Origin: VAXT01 sp963774625
GTDB lineage: Bacteria; Actinomycetota; Thermoleophilia; Gaiellales; Gaiellaceae
DNA: 64,000 nucleotides
NCBI GenBank assembly: GCA_963774625.1
Contig: CAVZFQ010000013.1
Location: 558,001 to 622,000, forward strand
Reading direction: 5' to 3'
Under the pieces are notes generated by a model. It was not told the DNA's origin and did not search any database. It saw only the letters and a program-made list of their open reading frames with translations. Shown in pieces: positions 1-8,704 of the stretch (within the stretch, counting starts at the first letter, position 1; the number at the start of each line of letters is the position of its first letter). A program made the translations under genes and the position numbers.

Positions 1-1228
1 GCTGCGCGGCCACCTCCTTGGCCGGCGTGCCCTTGTACAGCCCGCCCTCGAGGATCGGCTCGGCCGCATCCTCGATCTCGGGCCAGGTCGAGATGCTCGG
101 CACCTGCTGGATCACCGGGATCGTGTCGATGAAGACCCTCGAGCTTGCCGGCTTGACGCTCGGGTCGAGGAACGCGTCCGACTCGGCCACCGACTTCAGC
201 GACGGCACCGTCCGGCCCGACCGTGCTACGACAGGCGCCCCTTCCGGGCCCAGTGCGAACTCCATGAAGCTCCAAGCCGCGTCCTTGTTCTTCGAGGCCT
301 TGGTCATGCAGTACGCATCCGAGTGAAGAATCCCCGCCTGCTCCTTGTGCTGCGGCAGCGCGGCGATATCCCAGTCGAACTTCGTGATCGTCCGGAAGGT
401 CGGCGTAGCGCGGCGCGACGACAGGACCATCGCCAGGCGCCCGTTCTGGAAGCGGGTCTCGTCGTCCTCCGCCTCGACCTCTTCGTCCCCGGGCACGACG
501 TCGTGAACGTTGTGCAGGTTGAAGAACTCGGTCATCGCCTCCTGCGCCTCGGGAGTGTCGAGCGTGAAGCGCGTCGGGTTCTCCTCGCTGTCGACGATCT
601 CGCCGCTGTTCGACCAGACGAACGGCGCGACGCGGATCAGCGACGCCTCCACACCGATGCCCTCGACGTCACCTTTCTTCAGCTTCTTGGCCGCGGCGAC
701 CATGTCGGCCCAGGTCCAGCCCTCCTTCGGCTCGGCGATACCGGCCTTCTTGAAGAGGTCCTTGTTGTAGTAGACGACCAGGCTCGAGATGTTCTGCGGC
801 AGGCAGGTGAGCGTGCCGTTGAAACGGAACGCGTTCATGGCTTGCTCGTAGAAGTCCTCTTGCTCGAAGACCTTCGAGTCGTCGACCCGCGATTCGATCG
901 GCTCCAGCACGTCCCTTGCTGCGAACTGCCCGTAGAAGCGGTAGTTGAGCAGGAACAGGTCAGGCGGCGTGCCGCCCGAGAAAGACGTGCCGAGGCGCGC
1001 GATCAGGTCGTCGCGGTCGCTGGCCTCGATCAGCTTGACGTTGACGTCAGGCTGCTGGTTCTTGTATTCCGAGATCACGTCGCGGTAGGCCTGGATCTCC
1101 TCGGGATCGCCGAAGACCATGAAGCTCACGTCCCCTGAGGCCTTACCGCCGTCGCTGCCGCCATCGTCGTCGCCGCCGCAGCCGGCAACGAGCAACACTG
1201 CGAACACAGCTAGAACCGCCCCTTTCAC
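1..1228 (-). CDS. Sugar ABC transporter substrate-binding lipoprotein (partial)
   Basis: Extracellular solute-binding protein of the family 1 carbohydrate ABC class; it would capture a sugar outside the membrane and hand it to permeases. The GTG start at 1228 follows a GGGAGAGAAGG ribosome-binding site. The N-terminus is a lipoprotein signal with lipobox LLVAGC and a Gly/Asp/Ser-rich linker after the Cys. The mature part shows family features such as PPDLFLLNYRFYG, a WTWADM segment and a late AWSFMEFALGPEG segment. The gene runs off the left edge, so the C-terminus is not seen. It lies 79 bases downstream of a sugar permease on the same strand. Substrate cannot be told from sequence. Confidence 0.85.
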   Translation of the reverse strand, partial: MKGAVLAVFAVLLVAGCGGDDDGGSDGGKASGDVSFMVFGDPEEIQAYRDVISEYKNQQPDVNVKLIEASDRDDLIARLGTSFSGGTPPDLFLLNYRFYGQFAARDVLEPIESRVDDSKVFEQEDFYEQAMNAFRFNGTLTCLPQNISSLVVYYNKDLFKKAGIAEPKEGWTWADMVAAAKKLKKGDVEGIGVEASLIRVAPFVWSNSGEIVDSEENPTRFTLDTPEAQEAMTEFFNLHNVHDVVPGDEEVEAEDDETRFQNGRLAMVLSSRRATPTFRTITKFDWDIAALPQHKEQAGILHSDAYCMTKASKNKDAAWSFMEFALGPEGAPVVARSGRTVPSLKSVAESDAFLDPSVKPASSRVFIDTIPVIQQVPSISTWPEIEDAAEPILEGGLYKGTPAKEVAAQ

Positions 1229-1307
1229 CCTTCTCTCCCTTCGTCGTTCCCCCGAGCTGGCAGGCGTACGCTCGCACCCCGGCCCGGTCCTGGTCAAGCA
1301 ACAACCG

Positions 1308-2135
1308 TCAACGGCCGAGCCAGCCGGCGCCGCGAAACTCCTGCAGGAAGTAGCGCTGCACGTAGATGAACGCGATGACGACAGGCGCTGTCGCGGCCAC
1401 GGAGCCCGCCAGCAGGAGCGGGAAGTTCGTGCGATCGAGCGTGGACAGCGCTCGCAGGCCGAGCGGCACCGTGAACTTTTCCTGGTCGAAGAGGTAGATC
1501 AGCGGGTCGAGGAAGTTGCTCCACGTGAAGACGAAGCAGAGCACGGCGACCGCGACGGTCACCGGCCGCACGAGCGGCATCGCAACCCGCCACCACGTGG
1601 CGAGCGGAGCGAGGCCCTCGAGCCGCGCCGCCTCAAAGAGCTCGGGCGGGATCCGCTTGAAGCTCCAGTAGAAGAGGAGCACGTAGAACGGCGAGGTGCC
1701 CATGATCGCGGGAGCCATCAGCGGCACGTAGGTGTTGATGAGGCCGAGCTCCTTGAAGATCGTGAAGCGCGGGACGAGGAGCGCGGTGAGCGGGACCATC
1801 AGCGCGATCAGCGACAGCGCGACGAGCGCGCCGGCAGGCCTCCTGGACAGTCGCGCCATGGCGAAAGCAGCCCAGGAAGCGGTCACGAGCGTCAACGGCA
1901 CGGCGACGGCTACGACGATCAGCGAGTTCACCGTGTAGCGCGGAAGGTTGACGAGCTCGAAGGCGCGCTCGTAGTTGCCCCAGGCGAGGGGCGACGGAAG
2001 CAGCTCGGGCGTCCGCGGCGGCGGCAGTCCCGCCTGGCGCAGGGAGCCGCTGACCATGAAGTAGAGCGGCAGTAGGAAGACGACGGCGAGGAAAGCCGCA
2101 GGCAGGTGGCGCCAGTTACGCGACTTCATGCGCAC
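1308..2135 (-). CDS. Sugar ABC transporter permease (MalG/UgpE type)
   Basis: Inner-membrane permease of about 275 residues, the usual length for the MalG class. About six hydrophobic segments are visible. The cytoplasmic EAA loop that docks the ATPase is present near residues 168-190 (EAARLEGLAP followed by a basic/aromatic stretch and MPLVRP). The GTG at 2135 is used here; an ATG two codons in (2129) is an equal candidate. Its usual MalF-type partner and the ATPase are not upstream: the upstream region is a terminator and then an unrelated operon, so the partner would have to lie left of the window or elsewhere. Confidence 0.85.
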   Translation of the reverse strand: MRMKSRNWRHLPAAFLAVVFLLPLYFMVSGSLRQAGLPPPRTPELLPSPLAWGNYERAFELVNLPRYTVNSLIVVAVAVPLTLVTASWAAFAMARLSRRPAGALVALSLIALMVPLTALLVPRFTIFKELGLINTYVPLMAPAIMGTSPFYVLLFYWSFKRIPPELFEAARLEGLAPLATWWRVAMPLVRPVTVAVAVLCFVFTWSNFLDPLIYLFDQEKFTVPLGLRALSTLDRTNFPLLLAGSVAATAPVVIAFIYVQRYFLQEFRGAGWLGR

Positions 2136-2367
2136 ACATTAAAAGGGTCGGCTGCGCCGACCCGCCGGAAGCAGGCTTCCGGCGGCGAAGCTCTGAACCT
2201 GTTTGCCGGCATACCGATCACCCCACCCCGCGTGTTCACCGGCTGGGCGCCATCCGGCCTGCGCTCGGGCAAAGCCCGGCTCCGGCCACGGGACGCAACG
2301 CCCGGTCCGACAAAGAAAGGGCGTCCTGGCCGGTGTCTCCGTGCCATGAACGCCCGTTGCGGCCAAT
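2136..2367. other. Intergenic region with stacked hairpins
   Basis: A 232-base gap between the methyltransferase stop and the sugar permease start. It holds a perfect 8-bp hairpin at 2145-2163, a second at 2164-2183 (GCCGGAAG / CTTCCGGC around CAGG), and a CGGGC-AAA-GCCCG hairpin at 2266-2278 whose core recurs between dnaN and recF. No coding potential that I can support. It is the 3' untranslated end of the long minus-strand operon; a structured small RNA is possible but unproven. Confidence 0.5.
2141..2163 (-). terminator. Rho-independent terminator of the trehalose-to-heme operon
   Basis: On the minus strand GGGTCGGC, loop GCA, GCCGACCC is followed directly by TTTT. This 8-bp stem plus U-tract is a good intrinsic terminator for the minus-strand operon ending at 2368. 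It separates that operon from the sugar transporter genes that follow on the same strand. Confidence 0.7.
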
Positions 2368-2997
2368 CTAGCTGCTGGCCCTTTTCCGGGCAACGAAAGC
2401 GGTGCCTTTACCCGCCGCAATTTCCGACAAATCCGTGTAACCGCGAGCGTCGAGCTCACGTCTGAGGACTTCCGGCGGCACATAGATCGGCGTCTCGGGG
2501 CCGACCGACCACCCGAACACGACCCAGCCCTCCGGAGCCACCACGCGGTCGAGCTCGTCGAAGAACGGGATCATGTTCGCGAGCGTCACGAGGTCGAACC
2601 ACTCGTCTCCGTACGGAAGGCGCTCGGCATCGGCCTCGTCGAACCGGACTCGGTCGGCCAGCTCGGGCGGAATCTTGCGTCGCGCCTCGGTCAGCATGCC
2701 CGGCGAGAGGTCGGCTCCCACGACCTCGGCCTTCGGGAAGCGCTGAGCGACCAAGAGGGCGACGGTTCCGGTCCCGGTGCCCAGATCCAGCGCCCGCTTC
2801 GGCTCCGAGACGCGGTCGAGCGCGGCCTCGACGGGCGCGAGCGCGTCGGGGCTCCGCCCCTGGTCCCAGACCGGGGCGATCTTGTCGAACATCCCTCGCA
2901 TCGGACCGCGGAAGAGCTTCCACAGGCCCGGCCGCCGCACGACCTGGTTGGTGGCGATCCGTGCGAAGCGTCGACCGAGGTTCTGGCCGATGCTCAT
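2368..2997 (-). CDS. SAM-dependent class I methyltransferase (UbiE/COQ5-like fold)
   Basis: Methyltransferase of 209 residues. The SAM-binding motif I is LDLGTGTGTVALL, followed by the acidic VVGADLSPGM strand and a DEADAERLPYGDEWFD motif typical of the Methyltransf_11 / UbiE group. The start is ATG at 2997 (MSIGQNL...), which overlaps the stop of the upstream SAM hydrolase gene as ATGA. It is the last gene of the long minus-strand operon. Its substrate cannot be assigned. Sitting after hemA/hemC/hemD it might act on a tetrapyrrole, quinone or other small molecule, but that is inference from position only. Confidence 0.75.
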   Translation of the reverse strand: MSIGQNLGRRFARIATNQVVRRPGLWKLFRGPMRGMFDKIAPVWDQGRSPDALAPVEAALDRVSEPKRALDLGTGTGTVALLVAQRFPKAEVVGADLSPGMLTEARRKIPPELADRVRFDEADAERLPYGDEWFDLVTLANMIPFFDELDRVVAPEGWVVFGWSVGPETPIYVPPEVLRRELDARGYTDLSEIAAGKGTAFVARKRASS

Positions 2998-3797
2998 GGA
3001 TCCAGCCGAATTCGGAGCTCGGCGCCCGCGCTCACGTTGAACGTCTGCGCCGCATTGCCGCCCGAGATGGCGAGCGCGATGTTCTCGTACGCATCCTCGT
3101 ACAGGATGATCTCGCCCGCACGCGCGTCGGCAAACGTGCGGGCCGCGACGGCGTAGTACCGGTCGCCCGAGTGCTCGACCTCGACCTGGTGACCGGGCTC
3201 CACCCCACACGTGTCGAGGTCGGCGCGGGTCAGGTTGAGCTGCATGTTCCCGAAGCGGTCGACGTAGAGGCAGGTCGCGCGGATGCGCCGCTGGGAGATC
3301 TCCGGCTCGGGCAGCTCGAGCCGAACGAGAGAGGCCGGCTCGACGGCGGGCCCGAGCTCGGCGATGTCGAGACCCTTCGCGAGGTGGGCGGCCGCCGGCG
3401 AGAACACATCGCGCCCGTGGAACGTCGCCGACACGTGCTCGAGCGCGTACTCGGCGTTCGTGAGCTCGTGTGCAGCCTCCACGCCGCCCACCTTCTCCGC
3501 AGCGAGCATCAGCAGGCCGTTGTCGGGCCCGACGAAGAGCCGCCCGCCCGCCCGGATGGCGACGGCCCGCCGTTCGCTGCCAACGCCGGGATCGACGACC
3601 CCGACGTGCACGCCCTCGGGGAGGTACCCGATCGTGTTCGCGAGGACGAGCGCCCCTTGCAAGATGCTCTGCGGCTCGATCCCGTGAGTGAGGTCGATGA
3701 TCTCGACCTCGGGCGCGATCCGCTTCATGACGCCGTGGCAGGTGCCGACGAGGTCGTCCTCCAGGCCGAAGTCGGTGATGAAGGTGACCGGCAGCAT
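2994..3797 (-). CDS. SAM hydrolase / SAM hydroxide adenosyltransferase (DUF62 family)
   Basis: Member of the DUF62 family, related to fluorinase and chlorinase, whose ordinary members hydrolyse S-adenosylmethionine to adenosine and methionine. The N-terminal signature TDFGLEDDLVG is present, followed by the VGVVDPGVGS and FVGPDNGLL segments of the family and a C-terminal beta-rich domain. Length is 267 residues, usual for the family. The ATG at 3797 overlaps the hemD stop, and its own stop overlaps the next methyltransferase start. It occupies the place where hemB or hemL often follow hemD, which is unusual. Confidence 0.85.
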   Translation of the reverse strand: MLPVTFITDFGLEDDLVGTCHGVMKRIAPEVEIIDLTHGIEPQSILQGALVLANTIGYLPEGVHVGVVDPGVGSERRAVAIRAGGRLFVGPDNGLLMLAAEKVGGVEAAHELTNAEYALEHVSATFHGRDVFSPAAAHLAKGLDIAELGPAVEPASLVRLELPEPEISQRRIRATCLYVDRFGNMQLNLTRADLDTCGVEPGHQVEVEHSGDRYYAVAARTFADARAGEIILYEDAYENIALAISGGNAAQTFNVSAGAELRIRLDP

Positions 3798-4435
3798 CAG
3801 CGCGACGCTAACCGACTGACGGCGCCGACGAGGCCGTCGAGGTCATGCGTGTTCGCCTCGGCCGCGACCCGCAACCCGAGCCCCTGGGCAACCTTGGTCG
3901 TCTGTGGCCCGATCGTCACGGCCGGGACGTCGGCTCCGAGCGCCGCAAAAGAACGAGCGGCGGAGCCGGAGGCCAGCACCACGACATCTCCTTCAGGGGT
4001 GTGCTCGGGGGTCACGAGCCGGGTTCGGTACAGCGGCACGAAGTCGGCCCGCAGCGCTTCGATCGCACGACGCCGCGAGCCCTCCGCCGCCGCGATGAGG
4101 ATCCGGCCCTCGGGCCGTGGAAACTCCTCGAGCAGCCCGTCCTGCGAGGACACCCTGGGCACGAACGCCGGCTCGATGCCGAGCTCACGAAGCGTCTCCG
4201 CAGTGCCGGGCCCGACAGCCGCCACCTTGGGCAACGAGCCGTTCGCCCTCCGCGCGAGCTCACGCGCTCCGTTCGGGCTCGTGACGATCACCCACTCGTA
4301 ACCTTCGACGTCGACGGCGTCTTCGAACGGCTCGATCTCGATCAGTGGGCACTCGACGACCTCGAGGCCCAGCTCCTCCAGGCGCGCTACGAGCGGGCCG
4401 GCTTGATCACGTGGCCTGGTGACGATGACCTTCAC
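3797..4435 (-). CDS. hemD: Uroporphyrinogen-III synthase
   Basis: Cyclises hydroxymethylbilane to uroporphyrinogen III, with inversion of ring D, in the cytoplasm. Sequence is poorly conserved in this family, but the VTRPRDQAGPL start, the WVIVTSPNGAREL segment (family SxNG motif), VAAVGPGTAETL and the late VVVLASGSAARSF segment fit. Length 212 residues is at the short end of the family. The GTG start at 4435 overlaps the hemC stop as GTGA, so translation is probably coupled. Position directly after hemC supports the call strongly. Confidence 0.85.
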   Translation of the reverse strand: MKVIVTRPRDQAGPLVARLEELGLEVVECPLIEIEPFEDAVDVEGYEWVIVTSPNGARELARRANGSLPKVAAVGPGTAETLRELGIEPAFVPRVSSQDGLLEEFPRPEGRILIAAAEGSRRRAIEALRADFVPLYRTRLVTPEHTPEGDVVVLASGSAARSFAALGADVPAVTIGPQTTKVAQGLGLRVAAEANTHDLDGLVGAVSRLASR

Positions 4436-5256
4436 GCGGCGAGTGGGCGGAGCTCGGCGGCCAGCGCAATGGGATCGTCGCCGGTCCGCCGCTCGAGCCA
4501 CCGTCCGTCCGGGTCGGCCACGAGAGCGGTCAGCGTCTCGCCGTCGTGATAGGCCGCGATGGGAGCGAGGCAGCCGCCGCCGATCGCTCCTACACACGCG
4601 CGCTCGGCTTCGACCCGCCGGCGCGTCTCGGCGTCGTCCGCGTCGCCGACGAGCTCCTGCTCGCCTGCACGAACCTGCAGTGCGAGCGCTCCCTGTCCGG
4701 CCTCTGGCAGCACGAGCCCCGGGTCGAAGCGAAGTCCGATCTCGTCCTCGAGGCCCAGCCTGTCGAGCCCGCACGCTGCCAGGACGACTGCGTCCAGGCC
4801 GCGCTCGCCGCGCTTGCGGAGACGGGTGTCGATGTTGCCGCGAAGCGGTTCGATCGAAAGCTCGGGCTCGAGCGCGAGGAGCTGGGCCCGCCTGCGAGCC
4901 GACGCCGTCCCGACCCGCAGGCCCGGGCGGAGGCCAGCTGCACCGCAGAGGGCGTCTCGAGGATCCTCGCGGGGCAGATAAGCGCCGACGGCGAGGCCCT
5001 CGGTGTCGGTCGAGGTCATGTCCTTGGCGGAGTGGATGGCGACGTCGATCCGGCCCGCGAGGAGCGCCTCCTCGATCTCCTTGACGAAGACGCCGCGCTC
5101 GCCGATCTGGCCGAACGGCTTCGAGCGGTCGCGGTCGCCGGCCGTCGTGATCGGTACGAGAGCGATCTCGGCCCCCCGCCTCCGCAAGCTGTTCGCTGCC
5201 AGGTCGGCCTGGGTGAGCGCGAGCCTACTTCCGCGGGTTCCGACCCGGACCAGCAC
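4432..5256 (-). CDS. hemC: Hydroxymethylbilane synthase (porphobilinogen deaminase)
   Basis: Condenses four porphobilinogen units into hydroxymethylbilane. The N-terminus VGTRGSRLALTQ, the HSAKDMTS motif, the RGNIDTRLRK segment and the dipyrromethane cofactor-binding Cys in GGGCLAPIAAY are all present. Length 274 residues; the C-terminal domain is shorter than in E. coli. The GTG at 5256 is chosen because it directly precedes the conserved VRVGTRGSR start; this makes the gene overlap the end of hemA by 32 bases. Confidence 0.93.
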   Translation of the reverse strand: MLVRVGTRGSRLALTQADLAANSLRRRGAEIALVPITTAGDRDRSKPFGQIGERGVFVKEIEEALLAGRIDVAIHSAKDMTSTDTEGLAVGAYLPREDPRDALCGAAGLRPGLRVGTASARRRAQLLALEPELSIEPLRGNIDTRLRKRGERGLDAVVLAACGLDRLGLEDEIGLRFDPGLVLPEAGQGALALQVRAGEQELVGDADDAETRRRVEAERACVGAIGGGCLAPIAAYHDGETLTALVADPDGRWLERRTGDDPIALAAELRPLAA

Positions 5257-6469
5257 GGCCGTCCTCCTCGCCGAGGCCGAACAGGTGCCGCGCCGCGTCC
5301 ACATAGCCCGGGCCATCGGTCGCGGCCGCCTGCTTGAGACGCACGATCGGCAGATGGAGGAGCTTGTTCACGATCTGCGTCGTCAACGACTCGACCGTCT
5401 CGCGCTCGCTGTCGGAGAGACGCCCCAGACGCCCTTCGGCCTTCGCCAGCTCGCCGGATCGAACGCCTTCGGCCCACTCACGGAGCGACGCGATCGCGGG
5501 GACGACCTCGAGCGAGGCTTGCCAGTCGCGGAACCGTGCGACCTCCTGCTCCACGATCGCTTCCGCGCGCTCGGCCTCGCGACGGCGCCCGCTGAGGCTC
5601 TCGCTGACCACCGCCTCGAGGTCGTCGATGTCGTAGAGGTAGACGCCCTCGGTCTCGGCGACGGCCGGGTCGACGTCGCGTGGGACGGCGAGGTCGATGA
5701 CGAAGAGCGGCCGGCCCTTGCGCGCCGAGACCTGGCCGGGGGTGACGACGAAGCCGGGGGCGCTCGTCGACGAGACGACGATGTCGGCCTCGGCCAGGCG
5801 CGCGGGAAGATCGTGAAGAGCGAGCGCTTCCGCCTGGTGGCGCTCGGCGAGCTCGCGAGCCCGCTCCAGCGTGCGGCTGGCCACCCAGCCGATCGTGGCC
5901 CCTCGTGAGGCGAGGTTCCGAGCCGCCAGCTCGCTGACCCCGCCCGCGCCGATCAGAAGGACACGACAGTCGTCGAGGTCTCCGAAGACCTGCTGGGCGA
6001 GAGCCGCCGCGGCCGAGGAGACCGACGAGGGGCTCTCGGCGATCGCCGTCTCGGCCCGCACCTTCTTCCCCGCATGCAGGGCCTGACGAAAGAGGCGATC
6101 GAGCACGGGGCCGGTGGCGCCGTCCTCGTAGGAGACCTTGACCTGGCCGAGGATCTCGCCTTCGCCGGGGACGAGCGAGTCGAGGCCGGCCGCCACCCGG
6201 AACAGGTGCAGGGCGGCAGCATCGTCACGGAGCCGGTAGAGCTCCGGCGTGGCCGACAACGCGTCGGCGGCGAGAGCTTCGGCCGCGTCGGGATCGGCGT
6301 GCGCGGCATAGACCTCCGTGCGGTTACAGGTGGACAGGCACACGACCTCGGCCCCCTCAGCTGCGAGGCGGTGAGCCAGGTCCCGGGAGCCCTCGCGGTC
6401 CAGGGCCACGCGCTCGCGAACCTCGACAGGCGCGAGGCGGTGCGACGTGCCGACGAGGACGACGCTCAT
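5225..6469 (-). CDS. hemA: Glutamyl-tRNA reductase
   Basis: First committed step of C5-pathway tetrapyrrole synthesis: reduces glutamyl-tRNA to glutamate-1-semialdehyde using NADPH. Catalytic Cys is in LSTCNRTEVY, the GEGEILGQVK motif follows, then the NADPH-binding segment VLLIGAGGVSELAARNL and the C-terminal dimerisation helix region ending in KLLHLPIVRLK. Length 414 residues, normal. ATG at 6469 overlaps the upstream HemX-like stop as ATGA. Glutamate-1-semialdehyde aminomutase and hemB are not in this window. Confidence 0.95.
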   Translation of the reverse strand: MSVVLVGTSHRLAPVEVRERVALDREGSRDLAHRLAAEGAEVVCLSTCNRTEVYAAHADPDAAEALAADALSATPELYRLRDDAAALHLFRVAAGLDSLVPGEGEILGQVKVSYEDGATGPVLDRLFRQALHAGKKVRAETAIAESPSSVSSAAAALAQQVFGDLDDCRVLLIGAGGVSELAARNLASRGATIGWVASRTLERARELAERHQAEALALHDLPARLAEADIVVSSTSAPGFVVTPGQVSARKGRPLFVIDLAVPRDVDPAVAETEGVYLYDIDDLEAVVSESLSGRRREAERAEAIVEQEVARFRDWQASLEVVPAIASLREWAEGVRSGELAKAEGRLGRLSDSERETVESLTTQIVNKLLHLPIVRLKQAAATDGPGYVDAARHLFGLGEEDGRAGPGRNPRK

Positions 6470-7251
6470 GCGAAGTGCGTGGCGGGAAGGCCGAGTCGGA
6501 GGGCGATGACGAGCGTGAAGCCGACCAGCACGAGGTAGGCGGCCCGGCGGCCGCGCCAGCCGGCGCGGTAGCGCAGGGCGAGATAGGCGCCGTAGACGAG
6601 CCAGGTGAGCAGGGTCAGGCCGATGAGCAGGTCGAGGTCGGAGCTGTCTCGGACACGCGCGAAGCCCGCCGCCATTCCGAGCGTGAGGACGGGCAGCGCA
6701 ACGAGGACCGTCCGGCCCGCCAGCTCGTCGAGTCGTGCCAGCGGCGGGACGCGGAAGCGCAGGATCGAGCGGCTGCGGTGCTTGAGCAACCGCTCCTGCC
6801 AGAGGTAGAGACCGGCCAGCGCCGCGGCCAGCGTGAAGCCGGCGAACCCGGCGAGCACCAGGCCGACGTGGGCGACGAGAAAGACCGTCGAGTACCGCTC
6901 GTCGCCCGAGTCTCCGATCCCGCCCGCGGCATACGAGACGGCGAGTAGCAGCACGGCGAGCGGCATGACGAGAAGCCCGAGGAGCCTGTACCGCGGCTTG
7001 CAGCCCCAGATCAGGTACGCCGACACTACGAGCCAGACGAAGAGGTTGAGCGACGCCGCCCACGTGCCCCAGGGAAAGCCGTCAGCCCCGGCGGCCTGAG
7101 CGATCAGGAGGCCCGTCTGCGCGAGCCAGCCGAGACGCACTCCCCACGTCCCGAGCAAACCGAGCCGTCCGGGTCGGCGCGCGTCGCCGGCATAGGCGAC
7201 GGCTGCCTCGCCGTACGCGATCAGCGCAGGCCAGACGAGGAGCTCAACCAC
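6466..7251 (-). CDS. HemX/CcsA-like cytochrome c assembly membrane protein
   Basis: Integral membrane protein of 261 residues with about eight hydrophobic segments. It resembles the cytochrome c assembly (CytC_asm) family, including the tryptophan-rich patch FPWGTWAASLNLFVW seen in HemX/CcsA proteins. HemX of Bacillus is encoded beside hemA and affects HemA level; CcsA/ResC proteins handle heme for cytochrome c maturation. Lying between ccmD and hemA, either role is possible. The GTG start at 7251 overlaps the ccmD-like stop by 8 bases. Confidence 0.75.
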   Translation of the reverse strand: MVELLVWPALIAYGEAAVAYAGDARRPGRLGLLGTWGVRLGWLAQTGLLIAQAAGADGFPWGTWAASLNLFVWLVVSAYLIWGCKPRYRLLGLLVMPLAVLLLAVSYAAGGIGDSGDERYSTVFLVAHVGLVLAGFAGFTLAAALAGLYLWQERLLKHRSRSILRFRVPPLARLDELAGRTVLVALPVLTLGMAAGFARVRDSSDLDLLIGLTLLTWLVYGAYLALRYRAGWRGRRAAYLVLVGFTLVIALRLGLPATHFA

Positions 7252-7396
7252 CGCGGCGCTCCCGGGCGAGCCGGGCCAGGTCGGCGAGCTCCTGTTCGAG
7301 GCGCCCGACCTTGAGCGCGATGATCACGAGGTACGCGAGCACGGCCGCTAGAAAGACGAGGTAGGCGGCGAGGACGTACTTCTCGGCGCTCGTCAT
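7244..7396 (-). CDS. ccmD: CcmD-like small membrane protein
   Basis: A 50-residue protein with one N-terminal membrane helix (KYVLAAYLVFLAAVLAYLV) and a charged tail RLEQELADLARLARERR. This shape, and the position directly after ccmC, is that of CcmD, which helps release holo-CcmE from the CcmABC heme exporter. Starts at ATG 7396, overlapping the ccmC stop as ATGA, and overlaps the next gene by 8 bases. Such short genes are easily missed; identification relies on topology and context. Confidence 0.75.
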   Translation of the reverse strand: MTSAEKYVLAAYLVFLAAVLAYLVIIALKVGRLEQELADLARLARERRGG

Positions 7397-8079
7397 GCGA
7401 GCTGCTCCCGCAGTTCCTTCAGGGACGCGTCGATGCGCTTGCCCGCGAGCTCGACGCGGTAGAAGGTCGCGGCCAGAGCGAGCACCCCTCCCAGGCAGAT
7501 GCAGAAGGCGAGGAACATCTCCCAGGGCATCGCGACGCCGTCGTCGTGGGTGAAGACCGTCGGGTGGAGGATCGTCCCGGCGATCCGTACGGCGAGGAAG
7601 CTAACGGGGATCAGTGCGACGCCGAAGAGCGCGAAGACGGCGGAGTTCCGCTCTCGCCTCGGGCCGGGCTCGGTCGAATAGCGGAGCATGAAGTACGCCG
7701 AGTAGAAGAGGAAGACGACCAGGAAGAGCACGAGCTGCCGCTCGCCCCAGCTCCACCACTGACCCCACGAGGTCTTCGCCCAGATCGACCCGGTGATGAG
7801 GGTGAGGAGCCCGAAGATGACGCCCATGTGCACGGCCGTGTAGCTCTCGAGGTCATAGCGCGAGTCGCGGGTCGACAGCAGGCGGAGCGCCTTCCAGGCG
7901 CCGAAGCCGAAGAACGCGTACGCCGTCAGCGCGACCGGCACGTGGATGTAGAAGATCTTCTGGCTGAACCCCTGGTCGACGTCCTCCGGCGCCCAGAAGA
8001 GGGCGAGCCCGATGCCGCCCACGAGGAGAGCGGCGGCGGCGATCGCGAGCGCAGGGGCTGCTTTATTCAGTGACGACAT
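7393..8079 (-). CDS. ccmC: Heme exporter/handling protein CcmC
   Basis: Six-helix membrane protein of the CcmC/CytC_asm family that presents heme to CcmE for cytochrome c maturation. The heme-handling tryptophan motif is visible as WGQWWSWG, flanked by HVPVALTAY and HPTVFTHDDG, where the conserved His residues fall. Length 228 residues. ATG at 8079 is preferred; it overlaps the ccmB end by 17 bases, and an upstream GTG/ATG would overlap more. Works with ccmA, ccmB and ccmD here; ccmE, ccmF and ccmH are not in the window. Confidence 0.92.
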   Translation of the reverse strand: MSSLNKAAPALAIAAAALLVGGIGLALFWAPEDVDQGFSQKIFYIHVPVALTAYAFFGFGAWKALRLLSTRDSRYDLESYTAVHMGVIFGLLTLITGSIWAKTSWGQWWSWGERQLVLFLVVFLFYSAYFMLRYSTEPGPRRERNSAVFALFGVALIPVSFLAVRIAGTILHPTVFTHDDGVAMPWEMFLAFCICLGGVLALAATFYRVELAGKRIDASLKELREQLA

Positions 8080-8704
8080 ACTCAAAGCTGGCCCACGCAA
8101 GGATCGCAAAAACAGCGTCGTACAGGGCGAGGAAACCGAGGAACGAAGCGGGATTCTCGGCCACGGAGGCGCCGACCCCGCCGATGACCGCCGGAATTGC
8201 TAGCGGCAGGAAGAGCAGTGGAAGGAGCAGTTCCCGGGAGCGGCTGGCGGCCGCCATGGCGGCGAGCAACGCGCCGATCGAGGCAATCCCGACGTCCGCG
8301 AGCGCGACAGCCGCGACGAGCTCCCAGCCGACCGGCTGGAAGAAGAGCGCGTAGGCCGGTAGCGCGACCGCCTCGGCGAGGGCCAGGAAGACGACGATCG
8401 AGATCACCTTCGCCGCCCAGATCGCACTGCGGTCGACCGGTGCCAGCACCAGACCGTCCAGCAGGCCCTGCTCGCGCTCGGCGGCAAAGGCGCGGGTCAG
8501 GCCGAGGAGGGCGGTGAAGATCAACGCGATCCAGAAGAGGCCGATCTCGGCGCGGTCGGAGGCATCGGCCGGCAGAGCGAAGTGGAAGACGACGAGCGCT
8601 GAGACGACGAAGAGGAGCATCGCCGGCAGCGTGTCGCGCGACCGGAGCTCCAGCAGCACGTCCTTGCGCGCGAGCGTCGCGACGTCGACGGCGTAGACGC
8701 TCAT
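8063..8704 (-). CDS. ccmB: Heme exporter subunit CcmB
   Basis: Membrane permease subunit of the CcmABCD complex, 213 residues, with six hydrophobic segments. The family features AREREQGLLDGL-like element (here FAAEREQGLLDGL) and SRELLLPLLFLPLAIP are present. The start ATG at 8704 overlaps the ccmA stop as ATGA, so the two transporter subunits are translationally coupled. Confidence 0.92.
   Translation of the reverse strand: MSVYAVDVATLARKDVLLELRSRDTLPAMLLFVVSALVVFHFALPADASDRAEIGLFWIALIFTALLGLTRAFAAEREQGLLDGLVLAPVDRSAIWAAKVISIVVFLALAEAVALPAYALFFQPVGWELVAAVALADVGIASIGALLAAMAAASRSRELLLPLLFLPLAIPAVIGGVGASVAENPASFLGFLALYDAVFAILAWASFEYVVTE

Noticed and set aside
2994..3797. Fluorinase or chlorinase
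   Set aside because: Same superfamily, but nothing beside it suggests halogen metabolism; the ordinary SAM hydrolase reading fits better.
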